Assembly: GCF_013394165.1 (NCBI RefSeq)
Contig: NZ_CP041330.1
Span: forward strand, 2,286,501 to 2,350,500
Source of the DNA: Pseudoalteromonas sp. Scap06
GTDB taxonomy: Bacteria > Pseudomonadota > Gammaproteobacteria > Enterobacterales > Alteromonadaceae
Direction: 5' to 3'
DNA length: 64,000 nucleotides
A program made the translations under genes and the position numbers. The notes under the pieces are model-generated. The model ran no database searches. It worked only from the letters and a program-made list of their open reading frames with translations, and had not been told where the DNA came from. Below, piece after piece: positions 38,483 through 48,750 of the stretch (position 1 is the stretch's first letter; the number at the start of each line of letters is the position of its first letter).

Positions 38483-40709
38483 TATCAGTCACTTCATACT
38501 GCTTTAACCATCCGAACAGATCTTTTAGAGATAGAGGTTTAGAAAAATAATACCCTTGAGCTGTTTCGCAGCCTTGTTGCTGCAACCACTTGGCCTCAAA
38601 CTCATTCTCAACACCTTCAGCAATCACCGAAAAGTTAAATTGCTTTGCCAAAGACAATATCATCTTAATCATGTATTGATTATTGTCATTAAACTCAAGG
38701 TCACTAACAAAATAGCGATCTATTTTTATCGACGTAGACGGTATTTCATTAATGTGAGCCAAAGACGAATACCCTGTACCAAAGTCATCAATGCTGACTT
38801 TCATGCCCAAAGAAATAAACCGCTCAAGCGCCTCTTTAATTAAGCTGTAATTACTAATAGCTTGTGTTTCGGTCACCTCAAGCTCAAGCATAGAAGGCAA
38901 AATACTGTATTCTTCAATTTTATTTTTTATCTGTTCAAAGTAGCTTGGCTCAACTAAATCATAAGAGGACGCATTAAATGCAACGGGTAAGTTACAGCCT
39001 TGCTCTTTAAGTTGATTAATAGCCTCTAGTATTTTCTCAAAAATCACATGGTCTAGTTCATTAATTAATCCGGCTGTTTCAGCTAATTCTATAAACTCGT
39101 CGGGGCGTACAAAGCTGCCATCGGCTCTTTGCCACCTAGCGAGCGCTTCAAAACCTGCTGGTTTCAAGGTTGATAAGCTGATTTTGGGTTGTAACACCAC
39201 CTCTAAGCTTTTATTACCTATAGCCGTTCTGAGCTCAGCCATCAGCTCATATCGACGAGTTATCTGATCTGTTTTTTCCTCTGTATGCTGAATATATTTT
39301 GCATGGTTTGCCAACGTATAGTTGAGGCTAGACTCTGCTAAGCTAATCACTTTTTCAGGTGTTAAGTTTAAAGCAGCGCTTAACTTCAACTCCAGTATAC
39401 GCACATCAATATATTGCTTCACCTGTTCAATTTCGAACTTTTGCTTATTTTGAAAGTAACTAATTGCATCTGAAATATCAAAGTCAACGCTAATTAGCAT
39501 GCCAAAGGTTTTGTTACTAATTAGTGCTATGCGTGGTTCATATTTAGCAAAAGTATCAACTATATTTTGATGAACTAACTTCATTAATTTATTACAAAAG
39601 TCATTCCCGAAAGTAAATGCTTTTTCATCAAACTGATAAATGTCAAAAATGACTAATCGTGTTTTTAATCGCTCATGGGCATTCATGTTCTTTATTTCAC
39701 GGGTTAACCAGTTCCTATTTGGTAAATTTAGTGATACATCGGTATAAGCAAGCTCTGTTAAACGATTTAATAACGAAATATTCGCAAATCCCGTGCTCAC
39801 ATTTTCGCTAAATACTTTTAGTAAATACTCATTTTGCTCATTAATTGGGTTGTCTGATTTTACGATCGTTATATAAGAAATATCTTGTTCTTGCGTTAAG
39901 GGAGTCTCGAAAAAAAATACGCTGTGGTGCTTTGAAAAAATATGACTACGCTGTTTAATCGCTTGTTTAAAATCTTGCAGCATTTCTGCAGGCAGGTTAG
40001 GTACAACAGGTTGCCCTTTAGTGCCACTAAAGCAACCATGGGTAGAGAGTATTAAGCATTCAGAGCTAGAGTTTGAATTACTCGAACAAAAAATACCGCC
40101 GCCTTCGGTTATTTTTAAAATATTACTAATTTCTTTAAGCACTGCATGAGAAAAAGAGGCCATATCATGCTTACCGTTAATACTTCTAGATGCATCTAGC
40201 ACCAGCTGTAAACCTTGCTTTGCTGACCTAATTTGTGAAATATACTCCCATGTACGCATGTTACTATTAACAATTGATTGCAACTTTTCTGCTGTAATAT
40301 CTGATTTATTCCAGTATTCATCGATATCAAGGACTTTCATGATATCACTCTCTGGAGCAAAACCAGGTTGACCTGTTAATAGCACAATACGCATTTCTGC
40401 GTTACCTATAACCTCTCGAATAGTATTTACTAAACGCAAGCCTGAGTCATCCTCCTCCATTACTACATCTATAAAAATAAGTGCAATATCAGGATGCATA
40501 CTCAACGCCAAAGCAGCCTCAGGCACAGAATTTGCTGTTAACAGCTCGTATTTATAACCATCCTTTGCTTTTAATTCTCTCAAGCTATTAACTAACGCGT
40601 TTTGATAATCAAGGTCATCCTCAACGGTTAATATCTTCCATGCTTTTAGCTCTGTATCTGCTTTTTCTTCTTCAGCAGCAAATACAAACAATCCCTCTTT
40701 ATCTTGCAT
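38475..40709 (-). CDS. Response regulator with EAL phosphodiesterase domain
   Basis: 744 residues. N-terminal receiver domain (about 24-145) with D31, D32 and phosphoacceptor D81 (FIDVVM), then a DUF3369/GAF-like region (about 165-315, inferred), a degenerate GGDEF-like domain (about 325-485) where the active-site motif has become SNKTF in an RIALISNKTFGML context, and a C-terminal EAL domain. The EAL domain keeps the residues needed for cyclic di-GMP hydrolysis: E521 (FEALARW), FNASS, LEVTET, the IDDFGTGYSS aspartate pair, KID and AEGVE with QGYYFSKP. Predicted to lower cyclic di-GMP on command from the overlapping kinase. Confidence 0.9.
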   Translation of the reverse strand: MQDKEGLFVFAAEEEKADTELKAWKILTVEDDLDYQNALVNSLRELKAKDGYKYELLTANSVPEAALALSMHPDIALIFIDVVMEEDDSGLRLVNTIREVIGNAEMRIVLLTGQPGFAPESDIMKVLDIDEYWNKSDITAEKLQSIVNSNMRTWEYISQIRSAKQGLQLVLDASRSINGKHDMASFSHAVLKEISNILKITEGGGIFCSSNSNSSSECLILSTHGCFSGTKGQPVVPNLPAEMLQDFKQAIKQRSHIFSKHHSVFFFETPLTQEQDISYITIVKSDNPINEQNEYLLKVFSENVSTGFANISLLNRLTELAYTDVSLNLPNRNWLTREIKNMNAHERLKTRLVIFDIYQFDEKAFTFGNDFCNKLMKLVHQNIVDTFAKYEPRIALISNKTFGMLISVDFDISDAISYFQNKQKFEIEQVKQYIDVRILELKLSAALNLTPEKVISLAESSLNYTLANHAKYIQHTEEKTDQITRRYELMAELRTAIGNKSLEVVLQPKISLSTLKPAGFEALARWQRADGSFVRPDEFIELAETAGLINELDHVIFEKILEAINQLKEQGCNLPVAFNASSYDLVEPSYFEQIKNKIEEYSILPSMLELEVTETQAISNYSLIKEALERFISLGMKVSIDDFGTGYSSLAHINEIPSTSIKIDRYFVSDLEFNDNNQYMIKMILSLAKQFNFSVIAEGVENEFEAKWLQQQGCETAQGYYFSKPLSLKDLFGWLKQYEVTDNE

Positions 40710-40852
40710 ATCTTCTCACCCAATAATAAATAAGGTATGACCTTGTTATTAAAATGAATTACAAAGCAATAAGTTAAATAATTTAAATAGTTATTCTAAT
40801 ATTAGGTGAGGGTATTGGATGTGTCTAATTTAAAAAGAATTTAATTAAAATT

Positions 40853-40894
40853 AGCTGCTACAACAGTTTGTTGTTTAACTAGTTAGTAGCAGCT
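40853..40894 (-). terminator. miaE terminator
   Basis: AGCTGCTAC (40853-40861) and GTAGCAGCT (40886-40894), with further pairing in the loop; the reverse strand ends in an AATTTTAATT stretch. The remaining gap to the EAL gene (40710-40852) is A/T-rich and holds its unmarked promoter. Confidence 0.65.
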
Positions 40895-40905
40895 TTATGT
40901 GTAAA

Positions 40906-41685
40906 TTATGCAGGTTGTTGGCAAGCAGTAATAGGTACGCCGCTATGAAATTTGAAGTCTTCATCGTCCGATGTAATTAGCTGCGCTTCTATTTCAGCAA
41001 ATTCTTTTACCCGCTCGGTAATATCAAAATCAGCAATTTCTTGAGCAAGGGTTAAGTAATCTTGATAATGGCGAGCCTCTGAGCGTAACAATGAAATATA
41101 AAAGTCCCCTAAGCGTTTATCTACATGCGGGGCAAGCGCAGCAAAACGTTCACATGAGCGCGCTTCTATGTACGCACCTACAATAAGTTTATCAACTAAG
41201 GCATTGGGCTCAAACGTTTTAACATTACGTAACATGCCTTTGGCGTAACGACACGGCGTAATGCTTTTATACTCAACGCCATATTCATCCATAATTTCCA
41301 GCACCTGATAAAAATGATGTAGTTCTTCTTTTATTAGCATGACCATTTTATCAATTAAGTCTTGTCCATAAGGTGAGTTAGATTTAGGAATAATAGATTT
41401 AGTGAGTTTATTTTTAGCCGCTAAATCACGCCAATTCCCCTCACGTTTATAAATAAGCGTTTCAAACGGTTTTAGCCATTCAAGCAGTGCATCACTGCTG
41501 TCTTTATCTACTGCATACTTACGAATTAAAAACATCGCACTTTGCGCCGCTTTTAGCTCACAAATTAAATGATCAATTAATATGATGGATAAATTTTCTT
41601 TTTTGGTCGCCTGTTCAACCCACTCATCAGGGGTACGGCATAATAAAAAGTTGTTAATTGGCTCTAAAAGCTGACTATGTGGCAC
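40906..41685 (-). CDS. miaE: tRNA-(ms2io6A)-hydroxylase
   Basis: Non-haem di-iron enzyme that hydroxylates the isopentenyl group of ms2i6A at position 37 of tRNAs reading UNN codons. The 259 residues form a four-helix-bundle ferritin-like fold with iron-ligand motifs EELHHF, IEARSCERF and SEARHYQDY. The enzyme uses O2, so it fits an aerobic marine lifestyle. Single gene. Confidence 0.93.
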   Translation of the reverse strand: MPHSQLLEPINNFLLCRTPDEWVEQATKKENLSIILIDHLICELKAAQSAMFLIRKYAVDKDSSDALLEWLKPFETLIYKREGNWRDLAAKNKLTKSIIPKSNSPYGQDLIDKMVMLIKEELHHFYQVLEIMDEYGVEYKSITPCRYAKGMLRNVKTFEPNALVDKLIVGAYIEARSCERFAALAPHVDKRLGDFYISLLRSEARHYQDYLTLAQEIADFDITERVKEFAEIEAQLITSDDEDFKFHSGVPITACQQPA

Positions 41686-41882
41686 GCTGACTACTCATTG
41701 CTAAAAATTGCGATTACGCATTTTAACACGAAATAATGTTCTGAATAAAATAAACACACGCAGCTCTTACAGGCATGTGGATAACTTGACTTTGCTTAGT
41801 TACTGAACCATAACTAAATGGACTGTATAAAAACAAACCAACTATAACCAAACAGTAACTTATCCTTTATGGAGAGCACGCA

Positions 41883-42482
41883 ATGATACTAAATCACCTA
41901 TGGGGCTTATACGCCCACCCACTCGAAGAGTGGCAAACAATTGATAACCGTCACGAAAGCTTAACTTACAGCTTATCGCACATTTTGCTTATCGCTTTAT
42001 TTCCCTCCGTAATGGGGTACTACTCATCGGTTTACTTAGGCTGGAGTATAGGCACAGGTAACCCCGTTTTTTTAACCCATGAAAGCGCACTGATGATTGG
42101 CGCAGCCATGTATGTTGCTTTAATTGGCGGTGTATTTGCACTGGCCTATTTAGCGCATTGGATGGCGGTTACTTTCGGTGCTAAACCGACCTTTACCCAA
42201 ACTATCGAGCTGGCAGCGTATACCGCTACACCGGTGTTTATGTCAGCATTGGCTGCTTTTTGGCCTGAGTTATGGTTTGTGGTGTGTGTTGGATTAGTGG
42301 CGCTCGCCTACTCAGTTTATTTACTGTATACCGGCGTCCCTATTTTAATGCACATTCCGCAGGAGCGCGGCTTTATTTATGCAAGCTCTGTTGTAACCTG
42401 TGGACTCATTTTGCTGGTTATCATTTTAGCACTTACCGCCATGCTATGGACCAACGGTATAATCAGCCCTATGTTTACATAA
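41883..42482 (+). CDS. Yip1-domain inner-membrane protein
   Basis: 199 residues with an N-terminal HPLEEWQTI motif typical of bacterial Yip1/DUF1282 proteins and about five membrane helices (for example SHILLIALFPSVMGYYSSVY and VVTCGLILLVIILALTAML). Similar to E. coli YohC. TGGAGAG precedes the ATG. Function is unknown in bacteria; single gene, divergent from miaE. Confidence 0.85.
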   Translation: MILNHLWGLYAHPLEEWQTIDNRHESLTYSLSHILLIALFPSVMGYYSSVYLGWSIGTGNPVFLTHESALMIGAAMYVALIGGVFALAYLAHWMAVTFGAKPTFTQTIELAAYTATPVFMSALAAFWPELWFVVCVGLVALAYSVYLLYTGVPILMHIPQERGFIYASSVVTCGLILLVIILALTAMLWTNGIISPMFT

Positions 42483-42502
42483 AAAATTAGTTTTTGAAAA
42501 AC

Positions 42503-42530
42503 AAAAAAGGAGCGATTAAGCTCCTTTTTT
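42503..42530. terminator. Shared terminator of the Yip1 gene and purF
   Basis: GGAGC and GCTCC arms extended by six A and six T, symmetric, so it works for both converging genes. Confidence 0.9.
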
Positions 42531-42569
42531 ATTTACAGTTAATATAACTATTAGACTGTAACTACACTA

Positions 42570-44096
42570 TTAATCAGATTCGTTTTCATCTTGGTTATGT
42601 ATTTCTAAACCAGACGACATCGCGTTTTCGCGGGTGCTTTTAGCAGAATCGTTACGTAGCTTATCAATACGATTTAGGTAGTCTTGATCAACGTCGCCAG
42701 TAATGTATTGTCCATCAAACACTGACGTTTCAAACTTAGTGATTTCAGGGTTTTCTTGGCTAACTGCTGCAATTAAATCGCTTAATGATTGAAAAATTAA
42801 ACCATCAGAGCTAATGCTTTGGTTAATATCTTCAACTTCACGGCCGTGTGCAATGAGTTCAGCCGCCGATGGCATATCTATACCGTATACATTTGGAAAG
42901 CGTATTTCCGGTGCCGCTGACGCAAAGTAAACATTTTTAGCACCAGACTCGCGTGCCATCTCAACTATTTGTGCTGAGGTAGTACCACGTACAATTGAAT
43001 CATCAACAAGTAGGACATTTTTACCTTTAAACTCACGGTCAATTGCATTGAGTTTTTGACGTACCGATTTTTTACGTAGCTCTTGGCCTGGCATAATAAA
43101 CGTACGGCCAATATAGCGGTTTTTAACAAAGCCTTGGCGGTAAGGTAAGTCAAGCACGCGTGCCATTTCTAAAGCGATATCACACGAAGTCTCTGGGATA
43201 GGAATAACGACATCAATGTCTTTATCAGCCCACTCACGTGCTACTTTCTCGCCTAGTTTAGTCCCCATATTTACACGTGCAGCATAAACCGACATACGAT
43301 CAATGGTTGAATCCGGGCGCGCAAAGTAAACAAATTCAAAAATACACGGTGAGTAAGACACTTTATCTGCACAGGCAAAAGAATGAAACTCGCCTTTTTC
43401 CGTCACATAAATAGCTTCGCCTGGGGCAACATCACGGATAAACTCAAAACCATCTGGCTTTAACGCTACACTTTCTGAGGCAAACATATATTCAGTACCC
43501 GCAGCAGATTCACGTTTACCAAATACAAGAGGACGAATACCATTTGGATCGCGAAACGCCACAATACCATGGCCAATAATCATGGCAATAGTGGCATAAC
43601 CACCCGTCACTTTATTGTTAACTTCAGTAACCGCGGTAAAAATATCTTCAGGGTCTAATTTTAGTTTGTCTGACTTACTTAGCTCATGTGCCATGATGTT
43701 AAGTAAAATCTCAGAATCAGAGGTGGTATTAACATGGCGACGTGCCTCTGAAAATAACTGCTCTTTTAACGACTCTGCATTGGTTAAATTACCATTATGG
43801 GCAAGTGCTATACCAAAAGGAGAGTTCACGTAAAACGGCTGAGCCTCTGACGAGCTTGAAGAGCCCGCCGTTGGGTAGCGCACATGGCCAATGCCAATGT
43901 TGCCTTGCAAACGTTTCATATGACGAGTGTGAAACACATCTTTCACTAGGCCATTTGCTTTGCGCAAGCTAAATGTATTGTTCTCAATAGTTATGATACC
44001 CGCAGCATCTTGGCCACGGTGTTGCAAAACGGTTAAGCCATCATAAATCGCCTGATTAACTGGCGATGTTCCGACTATTCCAACGATACCACACAT
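42570..44096 (-). CDS. purF: Amidophosphoribosyltransferase
   Basis: First committed step of purine synthesis: PRPP plus glutamine to phosphoribosylamine. The 508 residues (E. coli 505) start [20 protein letters not shown], with Cys2 the glutamine-hydrolysing nucleophile after methionine removal. The PRPP-binding motif [14 protein letters not shown] is present in the phosphoribosyltransferase domain. Follows cvpA by 18 bases. Confidence 0.97.
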   Translation of the reverse strand: MCGIVGIVGTSPVNQAIYDGLTVLQHRGQDAAGIITIENNTFSLRKANGLVKDVFHTRHMKRLQGNIGIGHVRYPTAGSSSSSEAQPFYVNSPFGIALAHNGNLTNAESLKEQLFSEARRHVNTTSDSEILLNIMAHELSKSDKLKLDPEDIFTAVTEVNNKVTGGYATIAMIIGHGIVAFRDPNGIRPLVFGKRESAAGTEYMFASESVALKPDGFEFIRDVAPGEAIYVTEKGEFHSFACADKVSYSPCIFEFVYFARPDSTIDRMSVYAARVNMGTKLGEKVAREWADKDIDVVIPIPETSCDIALEMARVLDLPYRQGFVKNRYIGRTFIMPGQELRKKSVRQKLNAIDREFKGKNVLLVDDSIVRGTTSAQIVEMARESGAKNVYFASAAPEIRFPNVYGIDMPSAAELIAHGREVEDINQSISSDGLIFQSLSDLIAAVSQENPEITKFETSVFDGQYITGDVDQDYLNRIDKLRNDSAKSTRENAMSSGLEIHNQDENESD

Positions 44097-44114
44097 GTAA
44101 TTTATCCTCGCCGA

Positions 44115-44609
44115 TTAACGGTTTACTGAATTTAAAAAGCTCGAGTTGTTTTCTAGGTACGAAAAGAACCATTCAACTACAAAGCCAAATTCTGGAATCA
44201 AAATGGAGTTGCCCCACCAATGCGTATTAGGCGCACCAGTAAAAGCATCAAGAAAGAAGAGTAACGCGCTCACGACCAACACGCCTCGAAGAGCACCAAA
44301 CACCAGACCAAAAACACGGTCTGTGCCGGATAATCCGGTTCGCTGTACAAGCTCACCTAAAATATAGTTTAGTAAACCGCCTAACAATAGCGTCGCAAAG
44401 AATAATATGGCAATGGCCGCCGCATTTCTTAAAAGGGGTTCAGAAATGGATGTTAGGAAGGAAGCTAAATATTGATAAAATAAGCTGGAGATGATGAAAG
44501 CCCCTGCCCATACCGCTAATGACATAGCTTCTTTAACAAAGCCGCGTATTAAACCGATGATGGTAGAGAGTGCAATAATGCCAAGAATGGCGTAATCAAC
44601 CCAGATCAT
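44115..44609 (-). CDS. cvpA: CvpA-family membrane protein
   Basis: Inner-membrane protein required for colicin V production in E. coli and co-transcribed with purF. From the ATG at 44609 it is 164 residues (E. coli 162), starting [20 protein letters not shown], with four membrane helices and the conserved [13 protein letters not shown]. The frame runs three more codons to a TTG, which I did not use. Physiological role is not well defined. Confidence 0.9.
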   Translation of the reverse strand: MIWVDYAILGIIALSTIIGLIRGFVKEAMSLAVWAGAFIISSLFYQYLASFLTSISEPLLRNAAAIAILFFATLLLGGLLNYILGELVQRTGLSGTDRVFGLVFGALRGVLVVSALLFFLDAFTGAPNTHWWGNSILIPEFGFVVEWFFSYLENNSSFLNSVNR

Positions 44610-44641
44610 AAGAACCAAATAGTCGCTAATTTTGGGCGCAT

Positions 44642-44679
44642 TCTATACCTAAACCTCCTCGTGATGCAAGTTTAAGCGT
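44642..44679 (-). promoter_or_regulatory. cvpA-purF promoter with PurR-like site
   Basis: Reverse-strand -10 TATAGA (44642-44647) and -35 TTGCAT (44664-44669), 16-base spacer. A 16-base near-palindrome at 44664-44679 (ACGC at one end, TTGC-T at the other) matches the PUR box in 10 of 16 positions and overlaps the -35. E. coli cvpA-purF is under PurR, so the match is plausible but imperfect. Confidence 0.4.
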
Positions 44680-44818
44680 GAGATTGCAGATGAGTAAAAA
44701 CATGCAGTTTTTAGATAAAAAATAGCGTGAAATATGTAGGCTAGAAGTGAGGATAGTTCAGGGAATAGATAAATGTGTAATATCAGCTGATAAACACATT
44801 TACCTATTAATGACTAAG

Positions 44819-45451
44819 TTATTTTGCCACTTCAAATTGAGTAACTTTACCGTTTAGTTTAGTTAGTTCTTTCAGTGCGGGAAGTTGGGACTGCAGCTCA
44901 TTTTTACTTAATGACGGCCCTACAAATACTTTAGTTAACGTACCATTTGGCGTTTTAATTGGCCTAGTAAAGCTTTTAAAACCTTTCGTTTTTAGCTTTG
45001 CCTGCAACGCTTTTACATTTGCCGCATGAGAAAAACTACCAAGCTGAATGACATACGCCATACTTGTTAGGTTTTCATCAGTATTACGCATAGCATCATC
45101 TTGCCCGGTAGTGACTGTGCCTTGTTTTGTATCGGCTATAACTGCTTCAACCATTGCTGGCTGTGCAGTAACGTCAGTTTTAGCAGAGCTGTTTTGTTGC
45201 TCAAATGCAGCATCATCAGGCTGAATATTTTCAATTTCATCCTCTTTTAATGGTTCTGCATTTGCCACTTGCTGATCAATTGATTCTTGTAAATCAATGG
45301 TCTTGAACTCAGAGCGTTCTGGAATCGCTTTAAAGCCTTCTTTATAGTGCACTTTTTCACCATCGAGTATATTGGGAATAAACACAATTGCTGCGATCAC
45401 CACAATACTTGTTCCGACTAAGCGATTAATAAAACCTGAGTTCACCGACAT
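44819..45451 (-). CDS. dedD: SPOR-domain cell-division protein DedD
   Basis: Septal protein that binds denuded peptidoglycan at the division site. 210 residues: one N-terminal membrane helix (about 10-27, LVGTSIVVIAAIVFIPNIL), an acidic linker, and a C-terminal SPOR domain (about 130-208, YVIQLGSFSHAANVKALQAK). It lies between folC and cvpA, the conserved position of dedD. Confidence 0.9.
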   Translation of the reverse strand: MSVNSGFINRLVGTSIVVIAAIVFIPNILDGEKVHYKEGFKAIPERSEFKTIDLQESIDQQVANAEPLKEDEIENIQPDDAAFEQQNSSAKTDVTAQPAMVEAVIADTKQGTVTTGQDDAMRNTDENLTSMAYVIQLGSFSHAANVKALQAKLKTKGFKSFTRPIKTPNGTLTKVFVGPSLSKNELQSQLPALKELTKLNGKVTQFEVAK

Positions 45452-45456
45452 CCTCT

Positions 45457-46722
45457 CTATTTTTTAAAGTAATGAATAGCGCCAGCCACGGTAAAAAATG
45501 AGCCAAATACAATCAAAAGTGTATTACTTGGCTGGCTTGGCAAAATAGCATCCAATGCTACCTCTACGTTGCTATAACCCTGTTTAAAATGACTATTGGG
45601 TATACTTGAAAGCGCCTGTTGAAGATGAGCTGCACTATCCCCTCGCGGGACATCTAAGCTAGCCAACGACCATTCATCTACCACATCAGCCACTTCTTTA
45701 AGCACACCGACTTTATCTTTATCAGCAAGCATAGCGGCTAATGCATGAATTTTAAAGCCTTTATCTTTATAGCTTGCTAACTTAGTTGCTAAATAACGTG
45801 CCGATTCAGGGTTATGTGCCACATCGGTGTACACTAATGGCGACTCACTTAATTGTTGAAAGCGCCCTTCTACCACTAAGTTAGCTATGCACTGAGTTAT
45901 CACTTCATCACTTGGTAATAAATCTAGCACCGACAAGGTCGTTAACGCAGTGGCCACATTTTGACACGGGATGGCCGGTTTAGGTAACTCGAGTTTATGT
46001 GCTTTAAATTGCCAACTAAAACTCTGCGCATACTCTTTAAAAATAAAGTCGCTACCCGATAGCACCATATTAGCGTTAATTTCTTTGCCATAATCGGTCA
46101 TTGTATACGGAATATTTAAATCCCCAATAATTGCCGGAGTACTCTCTCTAAAAATTCCCGCCTTGTCATAAGCCACTAGCTCACGGGTATCACCTAAATA
46201 TTCTTTATGATCTAAATCGATGGTGGTGATCACACTGGCAAATGGGGTAACAATATTAGTCGCGTCAAAACGCCCGCCCAAACCGACCTCTAACAACACG
46301 TAGTCAACTTCTAAGCGTTTAAATATTGCCAACGCGCCTAAGGTGCCATATTCAAAATAGGTTAATGGTGTGTCACCACGTCCTTGCTCTAGTAAATTAA
46401 ACGCATCGACATGGTATTGATCGTCAAGCTCTGCGCCATTAACACGTACACGTTCATTGTAGCGAACTAAATGAGGTGAAGCATAGGTGCCAACACAATA
46501 ACCCTGGGCTAATAATAATGACTCTAAACAACGTGCCGTTGTTCCTTTGCCATTGGTGCCTGCAATAAGAATGATTTTACTTGAGGAAGTTAAAAGCTCT
46601 ATGTTGTTAGCAACACGAGCAACGCGCTCTAAACCCATTTCTATATTAGCAGGGTGAACACTCTCTAAATAACAAAGCCAATCATCAAGGCTTGATGATT
46701 GGCTAGGAATTGTTTTTGTCAT
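45457..46722 (-). CDS. folC: Folylpolyglutamate / dihydrofolate synthase
   Basis: Adds L-glutamate to dihydropteroate and polyglutamate tails to folates. The 421 residues are a Mur ligase fold with the P-loop GTNGKGTTAR near 54-63, the folate-binding VGLGGRFDATN region, and a C-terminal domain with VYTDVAHNPESAR. Located between accD and dedD as in E. coli; five bases separate it from dedD. Confidence 0.96.
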   Translation of the reverse strand: MTKTIPSQSSSLDDWLCYLESVHPANIEMGLERVARVANNIELLTSSSKIILIAGTNGKGTTARCLESLLLAQGYCVGTYASPHLVRYNERVRVNGAELDDQYHVDAFNLLEQGRGDTPLTYFEYGTLGALAIFKRLEVDYVLLEVGLGGRFDATNIVTPFASVITTIDLDHKEYLGDTRELVAYDKAGIFRESTPAIIGDLNIPYTMTDYGKEINANMVLSGSDFIFKEYAQSFSWQFKAHKLELPKPAIPCQNVATALTTLSVLDLLPSDEVITQCIANLVVEGRFQQLSESPLVYTDVAHNPESARYLATKLASYKDKGFKIHALAAMLADKDKVGVLKEVADVVDEWSLASLDVPRGDSAAHLQQALSSIPNSHFKQGYSNVEVALDAILPSQPSNTLLIVFGSFFTVAGAIHYFKK

Positions 46723-46747
46723 AGCATGTAATCAGTAAAGCTGAAAT

Positions 46748-47623
46748 TTACGCTACTCTATGCTCTTGTTCCGTAGAAGGCAAGTTCATAAATTTTGCTA
46801 AGATACGTGCTAGCGTATCGCGCATTTCTCGACGGTCAATAATCATGTCAATTGCACCGTGCTCTAATAAAAACTCACTGCGTTGGAAACCCTCTGGCAG
46901 TGTTTCACGCACAGTTTGTTCAATAACACGCGGACCGGCAAAACCAATCAAAGCTTTAGGCTCTGCAACATTAATATCACCAAGCATTGCCAATGATGCT
47001 GATACACCACCCATTGTTGGATCAGTCATTACCGAGATGAACGGTAGGCCTTTTTCGGTCATTTTAGCAAGTGCGGCACTGGTTTTAGCCATTTGCATAA
47101 GTGACATTAGCGCCTCTTGCATACGCGCGCCGCCCGATGCAGAAAAACAAATCAGCGGCATATTATGCTCTAAACATTGGTCAACCGCATCAACAAAGCG
47201 AGCACCTACAACCGATGCCATTGAGCCACCCATAAATGAGAATTCAAATGCAACTGCAGCAACCGGAATACCTTTTAGGTTTCCTTTCATTGCAACCAGT
47301 GCGTCTTTTTCACCGCTTGACTTTTGAGCTGCATTAATACGATCTGAGTATTTTTTAGAGTCTCTAAATTTAAGCACATCTTTGGGTTCGTGTTGAGCGC
47401 CTAATTCATGACGGTCACCGTCATCTAAAAATTGTTCAAGACGCTTACGACCACTAACACGCATATGATGGTCGCACTTAGGGCATACATTTAGTGATTT
47501 TTCTAATTCTGCTTTATATAAAATTGAATCACATGACGTACATTTAGCCCATACACCTTCTGGAATTTCTTTACGACCTGAAGATTTAGTCGTTTTTGGT
47601 AAGATTTTTTCTAGCCAACTCAT
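46748..47623 (-). CDS. accD: Acetyl-CoA carboxylase carboxyltransferase beta subunit
   Basis: Transfers the carboxyl group from biotin to acetyl-CoA in fatty acid synthesis, with AccA. From the ATG at 47623 (GAGAG upstream) the protein is 291 residues, with the zinc ribbon C28, C31, C47, C50 and the carboxyltransferase glycine-rich segments [12 protein letters not shown] and [14 protein letters not shown] two codons earlier begins the longest frame and was not used. Confidence 0.97.
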   Translation of the reverse strand: MSWLEKILPKTTKSSGRKEIPEGVWAKCTSCDSILYKAELEKSLNVCPKCDHHMRVSGRKRLEQFLDDGDRHELGAQHEPKDVLKFRDSKKYSDRINAAQKSSGEKDALVAMKGNLKGIPVAAVAFEFSFMGGSMASVVGARFVDAVDQCLEHNMPLICFSASGGARMQEALMSLMQMAKTSAALAKMTEKGLPFISVMTDPTMGGVSASLAMLGDINVAEPKALIGFAGPRVIEQTVRETLPEGFQRSEFLLEHGAIDMIIDRREMRDTLARILAKFMNLPSTEQEHRVA

Positions 47624-47786
47624 TTGCAACTCTCTTAATGCTGTTCTGTGTCGCGAGTCTACATGTTAACCATGCAAACAAATTTTTCCAATTAAAACAT
47701 GAATTACGCTATCACGGTATAAAAAACTGGTCTTAGTAGTTAGCCCTACGAATAATAGCGTATAAAAATAACCACCTGATTACCTT

Positions 47787-48581
47787 TTAAATATCGGTAT
47801 CGGCTAAAAACAATGGCCCCAACGGCGTTCTAGGAATATTAAAGTGTTCTGGGTAATCAACATCTACTAAATATAAACCCGCCGCTTTTGCTGTGGCGCT
47901 CGCTTTGGCACGCTCTTTAAGATCTAGCAACTCTTTTAACCAAATTGGTTCATGTTTATGTAAACCGATATCCATTAAACACCCGGTAATATTACGTACC
48001 ATATGATGCAAAAACGCATTGGCTTTAATGTCAATAATGACATAAGCACCTTGGCGCTGTACCGATAAATGATGAATCGTTCGCGTTGCCGTATTAGCTT
48101 GGCAGTGAAGCGCTCTAAACGAGGTGAAATCGTGCTCACCTAATAAATATTGGCAAGCCTGCTGCATTTTCACTTCATCTAAAGGATGATGAAAATGGGT
48201 AACACCTTCATTTAATACCGCACCACGAAACGCATAATTATAAATCACATAACGATAACGACGAGCAGTTGCACTAAAGCGAGCATGAAAGTCTTCAACC
48301 ACAGGCTGGGCAAAACGAATAGCAATGTCTTTTGGTAATAAGGTATTCATGCCTAATGTAAAGGCCACCATTTCACGATCAGCATGGGTATCAAAATGCA
48401 CAACTTGACCAGTGCCATGCACGCCGGCATCGGTGCGCCCTGCACATACAATTTCAACCGGATGATTACAAATGCGCGACAACGCTTTTTCTACTTCTTG
48501 TTGTACGCTATTTACATGAGATTGACGCTGCCAACCACTGTAACGCGCGCCGTTGTATTCTACTCCAAGTGCTACTCGCAT
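47787..48581 (-). CDS. truA: tRNA pseudouridine(38-40) synthase
   Basis: Isomerises uridines 38-40 in the tRNA anticodon arm. The 264-residue product has catalytic D51 in [13 protein letters not shown], and the core segments RRYRYVIYN and [11 protein letters not shown]. Follows hubP on the same strand, as in pseudomonads. The 163-base gap to accD shows no clear feature. Confidence 0.97.
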   Translation of the reverse strand: MRVALGVEYNGARYSGWQRQSHVNSVQQEVEKALSRICNHPVEIVCAGRTDAGVHGTGQVVHFDTHADREMVAFTLGMNTLLPKDIAIRFAQPVVEDFHARFSATARRYRYVIYNYAFRGAVLNEGVTHFHHPLDEVKMQQACQYLLGEHDFTSFRALHCQANTATRTIHHLSVQRQGAYVIIDIKANAFLHHMVRNITGCLMDIGLHKHEPIWLKELLDLKERAKASATAKAAGLYLVDVDYPEHFNIPRTPLGPLFLADTDI

Positions 48582-48678
48582 AATTACTGCTTTACCTACT
48601 GTGCTAATCGACGCTGCATTTTATGCTATATGGCGTTCCAATAAAAGCAGCGAACTAAGGTTCCTAACTATGCGATAC

Positions 48679-48716
48679 AAAAAACCCGTTATTAGTGTTA
48701 ACCAATAACGGGTTTT
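48679..48716 (-). terminator. hubP terminator
   Basis: AAAACCCGTTATT (48681-48693) pairs with AATAACGGGTTTT (48704-48716) and extends into the loop; six T follow on the reverse strand. Confidence 0.9.
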
Positions 48717-48750
48717 ACAGCTCAGATATCCTTTTCAGGATTAGCTATTG

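Noticed and set aside
38475..40709. Diguanylate cyclase activity from the GGDEF-like domain
   Set aside because: The active-site motif is replaced by SNKTF, so cyclase activity is unlikely; only the EAL domain looks catalytic.
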